Source: Rhyzopertha dominica
Taxonomy: Eukaryota > Arthropoda > Insecta > Coleoptera > Bostrichidae
Length of the DNA: 64,000 nt
Assembly (NCBI GenBank): GCA_025024175.1
Contig: QCXZ01000137.1
Coordinates: 70,990,680 to 71,054,679, forward strand
Reading direction: 5' to 3'
The position numbers and the translations under genes were made by a program. The notes beneath the pieces are model-generated. The model was not told the DNA's origin and did not search any database. It saw only the letters and a list, made by a program, of their open reading frames with translations. Within the stretch, counting starts at the first letter, position 1. Every line of letters begins with the position of its first letter. Positions 55,091 to 64,000 of this stretch are shown here, piece after piece.

Positions 55091-58000
55091 AATACTTTTA
55101 ATTTGTCGATTTCAAAAAAATACCTCAGTGCCGAAATTTGCCTTACGCGATTGTTACATTGGTTATTTAAATTAGTTGTAACCTTGTTATTATTATAGGC
55201 ATTTAACTTTTCTCTACACCATATGAAACGAGAGAGTGTACTCTTTCGATTGGCGAAATATATTTTGAGAAAAATAAAAAATAAGCTCTGGGCGGCAGTG
55301 TAATCGAAATCAATATAAACCGTGAGCACCGGCGTGGGTACTTTCTTACCTTTACAAGTGTTGTGGGTTGCTTAACATGTTGACAACAGTTTTGTCGCGC
55401 TACTAACAGTCTAGAAGTATATTTTTTGACATTACCGCGACTTTGTAACCTCGCGATATTGTATGACATTAAGAGACAGTATTATATTAGATTATTGCGA
55501 CATTATGCAGTAATATTAAAATAACAGTACATTTGTCAGTGCAAATAAAAAACTGCAAACGCACCGCCTACCGTGTAAATTAGTTCGTATAATTTGATGA
55601 ACATTGGCGCTTGAGCTGTACGTATTTGTAGTTCATTGAATTGCATTGCATATTGTTACCTGCCATTAATACGAGCATCGCTGATTCTGCCAAATCGTTT
55701 CCTCTACTCTACATGTAACCGCAATGGCGTGTGTTAGACAAGCAAACATGCACAGCATAACTTCGGTTGTTTGCCAATTGACACAAGTGACAGTTTATTT
55801 TGTTGCACCACCACTACGTGTACGCTTACAGTGACAAAATCATCCCTGGGCTACTTGACCAGTTTTTTATCAACGCCCGTTGTTTGACAACATTTTACAC
55901 TGATGCTAACTTAAATCTGTTCAGTCAATCTCGGTGCGTTGTGATCAGGGGTTTCTTATGATGGTAATAGAAATATGTCACTGATAACGTCACTTTAAAG
56001 TTCTGCGAACAGCAGTATATGGATTTGCATTGATCATCATTCCCGGGTTTAACTGTACAGGCTGTAAATTAATAAGTGCGAAATGTTTATCGGTTATTCC
56101 TTGTGGGAAATAGAGTATGTCTTTCATATAAAATATCTCATTTGGACATCCCATTAAATAATTAAAATAGTTTTTTTTTTAACCAAAGAAGTGACAAATG
56201 AAAATGCGGGGGCTGTTTTTACCAATCAATCAAACCATTGAAGTGTTTGTTTTATTGTGATACACACTTTTAGATGTCCTCTTCCATGAATTGTCCCGCA
56301 AACTCGATTTATTGTAAAAAAATTAGGTTACCTGTGACGAGCGACTTACGAGTAGAATGAACGAAGAGGCATGTTTTCATTCGGCATTGTTTGGTCCATG
56401 ACAATGCACGGCCGCGCCGCACTGTGCCAAACTGTCGATCTTTTCAAGCAATTCAAGTGTGAAGTTTTAGACCATCTATCGAATAAGTAGTATGCACTTG
56501 GCACCAGTAATTTTTATATCATTCGAGAATTCATGGCATTTTTGGGCGAACAACACATCGTCACCTAGGATCCTAGTGTAATAACCCCGCGGTTTATTAT
56601 TTCCTCCAAAGTGCCGAGTAAGTTCCGCTCCGATTTGCGAGCAGAAAAAAAAATTATCGTAGAACGGGTGCCCCACCTAAGTTCGACGGGAAATGCTATC
56701 TACGCACTTTGGACCATAGGGAACACATTTTTACTCTTTCAAAAACGTCTATAACTAACCGTCATGAAGGTAAAAAGCAAAATTCGGCATTTAACCTCGG
56801 GTCGTTACGTTAATAGGTTAATAGCTGCTATACTTTTGGTATTGGACTCTTCCATGTTGATAGAATTTTGAAAAGAAATAGTAATTATCTGAATTTAATT
56901 TTATTAATTTAGATAAATTGGTATCGATTTAAATCACTCAACGGCTCGAGACACAACCGTCTTGGTGGCAGCGAAAAATAAAAAATCAGTTACATTTGCC
57001 TTTATTTTTATCTTACTTGCGACCACAACCCCGGTTTAAATAAGTAAATAAGGGTGGGAACATTACTTAGGAAGAGTTCCAGTGGTTGATAAAATGAAAT
57101 CGATCAAGTTGGCGGCAGAGTTTCTTGAAGAGGGCATATTAAAGCTTGTGTCACGATATGGCAAATGCTTCAATTCTTTCAACGATTTTTCCCCTATTTA
57201 CCGTCGTAATTAAATATAGAATTGCGAAGGTATTTGCAGTCTGTCTTAGTAGTTTTTAGTTTTTTTTTGAAGACGTTTATGAAGCTGTGCAACCAAGGTA
57301 TGATGAAGGGTAGCGAGTGAATTGGTGAATTTATAGAAAAGTTCTCAAAACGATCACAGGGTATCGGGTAATATTATTAACAAAATGTCAACGTGACAAC
57401 CGCCTACTAGATAAATTAATGTTGGATTAAACTACCCTATGCCAATCGGACTATTGCTCAGTAATCGTTAACTTGGCGAAAATATTACAAGAATGTTTAT
57501 GGAATCTGAAATGAAGTTTAAATGGCAAAATCGTAATAAAAAAGCTACTATTGAAACTGGTTCTAAGGATGTCTTTTTCTAGCACTTACAACAATAGGCT
57601 ATACTCAACAAGTTTTCGATGGAAGATATTTCTACTTAATTTAATATATACCTTTACTTTAGTAACTATTTAAAGAAAAACCATTTTTGGCACCCTCTTT
57701 ATGGGGTTGCTTTTCCAAAAGCAATAACTACATGAATTTGTTCGCACCCGTTTATTTACATCGTGTATAAAATTATAATTAGATAGCCATGAATCTAGCT
57801 CTAAAAATTTGTATTTGTACATTGTATCTTGTATCGTAATTCACAAAACAACAGTCTCCCCAAGTGGCATGAATCTATGCAAATTACTCCAAATTTTTTT
57901 CAATCTATTTTGTTATAACGACATGGCTTTGTTCATAAATAATTCTATATTGGGATTAAGTTAAGTGGAAGTATATAAGGATAATGTTTAAGTACACAGA

Positions 58001-58610
58001 CTGTGAGCTTTGTTTCTTCTCACAATGAGAATTTCACGAATAACAGGGCTAAATATAAACTGGTGTTTCTATATTCAAGGATAAAGTAAACAATTTCTGC
58101 CTGCTTTGTCTACACTCCCATTATTTCTTTTTGTTCGAAGTAATAATACCTTATTTAGGAATACTAACCGTCAATCACAGTGACTTTTGTGTGGCAACCA
58201 ATTCATTATTAACTATACGACCAACTATCTAATTAATGTTTTTCAATACAGTAGTGCACCCATAATTTTCAGCAAAGCTTTCCTGTATAACCAGTAATAT
58301 TATTACTTTAACAGCAATTACTAAAGACTGATATTGTTCGTGTCACCCATTATTTTATTTTAATTATTGACAAATACAATACAATGTTATTGTTTTTTTT
58401 CTTCAGGCCTGTAAAAAGTTACACCATTATAACTCTACCAACAAAACGTTCTTATCAGTTAATAAAAAAATATACGTAGATTCCGGTATTCTTATGGTCG
58501 CATAAAATAAAAAGCATTTTTCTTGACTAACATTTTACTCGAATAGTTATTTTGACTTATCTTTATATACAGGATGGCCAGTTAGTGTGATAAAGAATAA
58601 TGAATGTAAT
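55091..58610. other. Long gene-free stretch
   Basis: No coding motifs in 3.5 kb. CTTGGTGGCAGCGAAA at about 56962-56977 resembles the LTR-to-leader junction of some Gypsy elements, but no LTR could be delimited. A TATATAAG box lies near 57973, with nothing recognisable downstream. A poly-T run is at about 56171-56181. Confidence 0.5.
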
Positions 58611-58632
58611 TTAATAATAATAATAATAATAA
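58611..58632. repeat. (TAA)n tract, LINE tail
   Basis: About 7 TAA units at the 3' end of the minus-strand LINE, in the same relation as the longer tract at 38026-38108. Confidence 0.85.
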
Positions 58633-59050
58633 ATGCATTTATTCTGCATACATACAAAAATTGTAACCAGAACAGATAAAGAATATATGTATATATTTAG
58701 ATGCAGAAATGGTTGCAATCAGAACTGAGGGATAAAGAATCCGTCAGCACTGTTCTTCCTTGCAACCAAATATACGAGGGCAAAAAATTAACAAACACGT
58801 TGATTACAGAGTATTAGGTACTTGAAAAAAAAGAAGTAGTTGGTGCTAACAAATAAATAACTAAAGTACTAGATATAATAAGGTTTGAGGTTACATTGAC
58901 CACCGAGCAAAAGCTCACGAACATAGCGTAACGAGTTTATATTATACTGATGTAAGAGATTTATAATTTTAGGGGCAATATAAGAAAAACAATTTTGAAA
59001 TTGTGAAGTTCTGTGTTGCGGGACAGAAACCACGTTAATGGGCCTTATAT

Positions 59051-60483
59051 TTAGATCATGTACTTGGGATCTTTTATAATTCTTTTTACAAGGTATATCG
59101 GTTCTTTATTTTTTAGTAGTTTAAGACATATATTGCAGTAATGAAGAAACCTACGTTCCCTCGTATTTAGCCAACCCAGTTCCTTTATCTTCTCCGAAAC
59201 ATGATCTCGCCGTCGCAGGCTATAGACAAACCTAAAGCAAGAGTTTTGCAAGCGCTGTAAACGTTGACTATCATATTGAGTCAGCGCAGGTCCATATACA
59301 ACATCACAGTAGTTTAGAAACGACAAAACTAAAGAATTACATAAGGTTACCTTAGACTGGAAGTTCAATATATTGCGACTATTATATAACAACTTCAAAT
59401 TTGATATGGATCTTTTAACAATATAATTGACTAATACTCCAAGGTTTTTAACTAAACTTACAGGTGATAGCTTTGTATCATTAAGTGTTATGTCTAACTG
59501 AGGAAGACATCGTTGTCTAATTTGTTTAGGGCCAAACATAATAACTTGCGACTTTGAAGGGTTTAGTGATAAGCAATATTTAGTCGATAAAGAAGATAAT
59601 GATCCTAAGTCTGAGGTTATGACTTTATATGATTCAGCAATATCAGCTTCCTTACAAGAATAATATATCTGGGTATCGTCCGCATAAAGATGACTTTTAC
59701 AATATTTCAGACACGATGAAAACGATGATATGTATATAGAAAATAATAAGGGACCCGATATGGATCCTTGCGGCACGCCGCTTACACACTGAATTGGAAG
59801 AGAATAAGAATTATTGTATTTTACTACCTGTTGACGATCTCGCAAATAATCATTCATTAGTGATAGAGCCTTTTGGTCAAGTCCAATGTTGTGAAAAACA
59901 GCAGACATAAGATCATAATTTATTCTGTCGAACGCTTTCAAATAATCTAAGAGAACTAGTGTTGTGATGTATTTATTGTCAGTTGCTTTGATTATATCGT
60001 CTGTAACAGAAAGCAATCTGTTTGGCAACTACGATTTGCCCTGAACCCTGATTGGTTTTCTGGTATGATATGGAATTTCTTCAAATGCTGACTGATCTGT
60101 TTGTGAATAATTTTGTCAAATATTTTGGACACTGACGAGAGAATGCTTATGGGTTGAAGGTCCTTTGGTTCGTTCGGTGCATTTACTTTAGGTAACGGAA
60201 TAATGTGAGCAAGTTTCCAAACATTGGGATATGTCCCTGTTTCTATGATACAATTGAATAAATGCACTATAAATTTTAAGACATATGGGCAATAAAGGAG
60301 CAACATGGCCGTACTAATGCCATCAGCGCCTATGGCTTTTGATTTAATACTATGCAACGCATTTAATACATCCTCCTCACTGACAAGAGCAAAATTGAAC
60401 ACGCCAGTACCGTCACGTACAGTATGTGATAGATTATGCAGGGTATTATTGTCAGGGCTATCCGTGGTCTGTGTTGACGACAC
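59051..60483 (-). pseudogene. LINE reverse transcriptase
   Basis: The first frame (60483-59992) has KSKAIGADGISTAML and YPNVWKLAHIIPLPK, then ISILSSVSKIFDKIIHKQI and ENQSGFRANRSCQTD. The frame shifts near 60000-60028. The second frame continues with LLDYLKAFDRINYDL (residues 27-41), GVPQGSISGPLLFSIY (84-99) and the catalytic YADD (115-118; bases 59675-59686). A thumb-like part with LNPSKSQVIMFG and KNLGVLV follows, then a C-terminal cysteine/arginine-rich part. It copies the element RNA at the nicked target. All key reverse transcriptase residues are kept, so the single frame change is the main break. Confidence 0.92.
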
Positions 60484-60560
60484 AAAAAACTTTATTTAAG
60501 GCGTCCAAATCAAGCAAATTAGCAGAAAGATCGGATATTTTGTTTTGTTTTAATAAATTT

Positions 60561-61659
60561 TTAATTTTTTAGCTCCTGGTAGAGTGTTTTTGTAGATTTA
60601 TTTGCTGTAATTTGGTAATTCAAATAAGCTTTCTTTTCCCGTTTTATAGCAAGGCTAGTTAAATTGCGTAGCTGTTTATAATAATTCCAATGATTTGGAT
60701 TTTTTGTACGTCTAAACCTTAAGAGCGCCCTATTTCGTAACTTAATCATTAACTTCAAGACATCCGTAAGCCAAGGATTATTGTACCTAGATTTTAGCCT
60801 TTTGCATGGTGCATGTTTGTCGAATAGCTTTAAAATACGCGAATTAAATATATTTAATTTTAAATTTATGTCATTAACGTATACCATATCGATAAAAGGT
60901 GACGCATAGAGATCGGAAAAGAAGAGTTCTTTATCAATATTACGATAATCTCTAAAGTCAACAGTGCGCTCCGCAGGAGGATTAGTTTCAAAACTCAAAG
61001 TCATTTCTACCAGGTAATGATCGGTAGTTAGATTACATGTTTCAATAATATTACAACTGACGATTTTATCACTACAACTACAAAGAAACAGATCTAGCAG
61101 AGAGGAGGATGACTGTGTAACTCTAGTTGGCCCTTCTACAATCTGCGACAAACCCATAGAATCAATTAAATTCAGAAAATGTGAACACACCAGACCACTA
61201 GGCTGCAACAAATTTATATTAAAATCACCGCAACACACGACCTCATCTGTTGAAGTAACTGTTGTACTCAAGCAGTTTTCAAATACTCTGAAAAAAATCA
61301 TCAAGAGGAAAATTAGGTGAACGATAGGCTACACCGATAGCCAAAAAAATATCGTGCAACTTGATTTTAAGCCATAATTGCTCAGTAAAGCCAATATCAA
61401 CCTCAGTAATTTGAGATGTAGGTAATGACATTCTAACATATATTGCTACACCTCCACCACGACTGAGACGATCTCTTCTGTATACCTTATAATTATCCAA
61501 AGAAACGGCATCATCAAGCATGCTTACATCTAACCAAGTTTCACAAATACAAATCACGTCATAATTGTTGTTATAGACATAATCTTGAAAATTATTAAAG
61601 TGCGCCATTAGAGAGCGAATATTTACTTGCGCGATTTTTACTTGATTAACTTTGGGCAT
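60561..61659 (-). pseudogene. LINE apurinic-type endonuclease
   Basis: The frame 61659-61279 starts with ATG and has AQVNIRSL, CICETWL (with the metal-binding glutamate) and RRDRLSRGGGVAIYVR. One frame change near 61290 leads into 61304-60561, which has GDFNINLL, SLLDLFLCS and TTDHYLVEMTL, with the catalytic Asp-Asn and Asp-His pairs of this nuclease family. A linker with PCKRLKSRYNNPWLTD follows before the stop at 60561. The protein nicks target DNA. The reverse transcriptase follows on the same strand after about 80 bases of broken frame. Confidence 0.9.
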
Positions 61660-61660
61660 T

Positions 61661-62970
61661 AACTTTTACCAAACAACCAAACCTAAGTACAAACTTAAGT
61701 ACAAAACCTGGTGAAATAAATAAACTACTTCATTGCTGCATGAAGTTATTGAACTTTATTGCGCTCATTAATCAGCCTGTATATATCAAACGACAATAAA
61801 AACATGAATTTGTATTGCGCTGTTTACGATATTGCTTGATTGTAATTTATTATTAGCAAACATTATGCATTTGCGAAGAAATTAATTATTATTCATGTCT
61901 TCGTGCAGTCAAGCAGTTAAAGTTTTATCCATTGTCCTTGCACACAAAGCCTTCACGAAGCAGCCGTAATTAGGTTTTCAGTACACTCATGAAAAATTAC
62001 TGTAATTATGCGAGCATAGGTCATGAATGTCCATTTACAAGCACTGCAATTTCAGATTTTATCTTAAAAGCGCAGCGAAGGTACTTATATCTGCTGTATC
62101 AAAATGTATCACAGCTGGAATCGACGTACCCGTACACGATATCTATTTTCAAATAACGCAAGGAACACATCGAATGACCTATTTCCCGAGGAGACCAATC
62201 GGAACCGCCTTTCAGCCACTTTCCACATACGGGAAGCGATTTCTTAAAAGTTTTCGTTCACAATACAGTGTAAAATTCCACCTCTTCCGCAAATTCTGAT
62301 AAATGTGACCGCAGAACCCATTCGGTATTTTTCAGGGCCGCTTTTGATAAATGACTCGCCGAGTTTAACTAGGGAAAACTTTAACGGTGAGCTTAAGAAA
62401 ATCCTGTTTTAAAAACGTTTTCATGCACTGGCGCAACGGAGATTTCTAAGGCAAATTCGCTATTAAGCGCCAAATGATGCCGTTCAAGAAAAACACCTGC
62501 GCAAAGTCTTGTCATAGCTATTTGTTGCATAGGCTGGAACAATACAGTTGACAACAATAGCTTTCTATTATTTCTTCAAATCAATTGAACGTTTTTATTT
62601 CTCTTTCACTCTTTTTGAAATGAGCGTATAATAATAAGTTGAATGATTCCTACGCTTTCTGCTTATTTGACATTTTAATAAACGATGTCTTACCAAAATT
62701 CAAATGTGTTTGAAAAGATGCACTATTTTGGCCTCAGGCACGCAACCACTATTTTTCCCTATAGGCGGTGAGCGAATGCCGCTTTGCAGCGCCTCGCAGC
62801 GGGTAACTCACACATTTTTGGTGGGTAATCCTAACCTACAGGCTTCTGTCAAAAAGCAGTTTTTTAGAACACGTGACTTTTGAGCGACTGCCAGGGGGCA
62901 AATTTCAAAACGATGCAGCTTCTAGCGCGCTGTCATAGAAACCCCATTACTTAATGCCAACGTCAGTCGC
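61661..62970. other. Gene-free stretch
   Basis: No coding motif. About 62000-62500 and 62740-62970 are less AT-rich. The 90-codon frame 62027-62299 lacks a domain. No ORF1 of the LINE could be recognised at the 61660 side. Confidence 0.5.
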
Positions 62971-63247
62971 TAGAGCTGGGACATTCGATTAANTTCAAAT
63001 CGTTCAATCAATCGCGTAGATTCGGATCATTCAAGTCGTTCATAAGGATCGTGAATTGAAAGTGACAGCGGTGTCTCCTGTCTCGCCACAGCATATAAAT
63101 ATGCTGTCATGCTGTTTTCTCGTCGTGTGCTGTCGTCAGCCGTTAACCATGTACGACGCACGAACGACGCTGATTCATTAGCTGTGAGCCAAATCAAGGC
63201 ATGAGTCATTCAATTTGAACGACTTGGTCATGAAGGACCCAACTCTA
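62971..63247. mobile_element. hAT-like MITE, 277 bp
   Basis: TAGAGCTGGGACATTC (62971-62986) is matched inverted by GAAGGACCCAACTCTA at the right end (63232-63247), with three mismatches. TCAGTCGC before it and TCAGCCAC after it agree at 6 of 8 positions, as a mutated 8-bp target duplication would. Inside, TTCAAATCGTTCAATC and its inverted relatives occur near both ends. There is no coding capacity. Confidence 0.65.
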
Positions 63248-64000
63248 TCAGCCACGCGTCCGTTTCCAGGGTTTCGCAGGCGCGTCCCATGCGTGCGCTT
63301 TTTTCCCCCTGGACGCCATATTGGATGACGTAATCTTAAAAAGCCTAATCACGGAAAATAGATACACTGATATATTTTGGGTTACAAAGCATAAAATTTG
63401 ATCATTGCACTGACGGGACATATAAAAATAGTAACTGGCAATATTGGTAATTATACAGAATACCGTACTTTCGCCAAATAAAGTGAAATTTTGCACACTC
63501 CTAGAATACAGTCTTTCGTAACATGAATATCCGTTTCTTGGGGTCACATCTTATTTTCGAAGTGTGTTTCTCCCTGTAGGTACTGCATAGTGTCACATGA
63601 TTCTTTTATGGTTCCTTTACGTTCGGTCGTGCCACGCGAGTGTTTTCATACTACTCAAAGAACACGGCCTAAGCACCAAAATGAAACCACACTCTGGAGT
63701 CGCGAAACCACACCGCATAGGAACAACATGGTGCGTTGTACCGCAGGTCCACGATAAAAACTCATTTTTCAAAAACCAGACGCAACCGCAGGAAATTCAT
63801 TTCAGATTCATCTTCAGAGGGAAATGTTTTAATTGTGTGCAAAACTCGGCGATTGTCCGGTATTCTGCACAATTAGCGCAATATTAAGTAAAATGCCATA
63901 CCTACTCAATTTCTCTGAGGATGCTACTAATCCACAATTTGCGACGTTCTTCTTCATGAGGTTTGGATGGAAAGCAGTAAAATTTAACCGATTTGTCTGT
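63248..64000. other. Gene-free end of the window
   Basis: No recognisable gene. The open frames 63248-63547 (minus) and 63597-63887 (plus) have no domain and look like chance. The window ends in unassigned sequence. Confidence 0.45.

Larger units (their letters stand above)
58611..61660 (-). mobile_element. LINE, nearly complete ORF2 with 3' UTR and tail
   Basis: The minus strand carries, in order, an apurinic-type endonuclease (61659-60561), a reverse transcriptase (60483-59051), about 420 bp of 3' untranslated sequence and a (TTA)n tail. ORF1 is not visible upstream, so the copy is probably 5'-truncated. Relatively few lesions interrupt it: about three frame changes and one stop. It looks like a jockey/CR1-superfamily element. 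Confidence 0.9.

Noticed and set aside
56955..56985. Gypsy primer site and LTR end (CTTGGTGGCAGCGAAA)
   Set aside because: No LTR boundary, no gag frame and no partner LTR could be found, so one short resemblance is not enough.
1..64000. CRISPR arrays, bacterial operons, integrons or prophage
   Set aside because: There are no spaced direct repeats and no prokaryotic gene organisation. All coding remnants are eukaryotic transposable elements.

Overview
The window reads as nuclear DNA of an insect or other arthropod. It is AT-rich, has no operons or ribosome binding sites, carries scattered single N calls and simple repeats, and contains a dense mix of Ty3/Gypsy, Penelope-like, non-LTR, hAT, Tc1/mariner and Sola-like elements. 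I could not name the species. I found no cellular protein gene, tRNA, rRNA or CRISPR array, so it is best read as a gene-poor region or a very large intron.

Layout. 1-3780 holds no gene. 3799-4012 has a nested hairpin followed by a complete type I hammerhead ribozyme. 4324-5985 is a decayed LINE with a 15-bp minisatellite behind it. 7707-9885 is a Tc1/mariner-superfamily transposon with long inverted ends, split by a GC-richer insert and cut by a possible LINE 3' end. 12060-12900 has a weak repeat with good splice signals. 15731-17002 is a non-autonomous hAT element with a perfect 8-bp target duplication. 18713-19472 is a dead Tc1/mariner transposase. 24211-25185 is a Gypsy reverse transcriptase fragment abutting a reversed Penelope-like remnant (25186-26512).

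26576-31832 is the youngest element: a full-length Ty3/Gypsy retrotransposon with one open gag-pol frame of 1376 codons, LTRs that differ at 1 of 235 bases, and a 4-bp duplication. It inserted beside a decayed LINE (31837-33070). 35880-40655 is bounded by inverted arms of about 720 bp and holds another LINE. 45350-46430 (LINE) and 46640-47890 (Penelope-like) follow. 49252-51727 is a nearly intact Sola-like DNA transposon, with one stop in about 614 codons, inside an older cluster of inverted repeat copies. 53225-55090 holds two Gypsy fragments in opposite orientation. 58611-61660 is a long LINE with endonuclease and reverse transcriptase. 62971-63247 is a small hAT-like MITE.

The parts do not form a pathway. 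They record successive insertions: old LINE and Penelope remnants, then DNA transposons, then the young Gypsy. The items most worth attention are the hammerhead ribozyme, the intact Gypsy, the Sola-like element and the 4.8-kb inverted-repeat structure. Everything rests on reading the sequence by eye, so family names come from motif knowledge and not from database searches.
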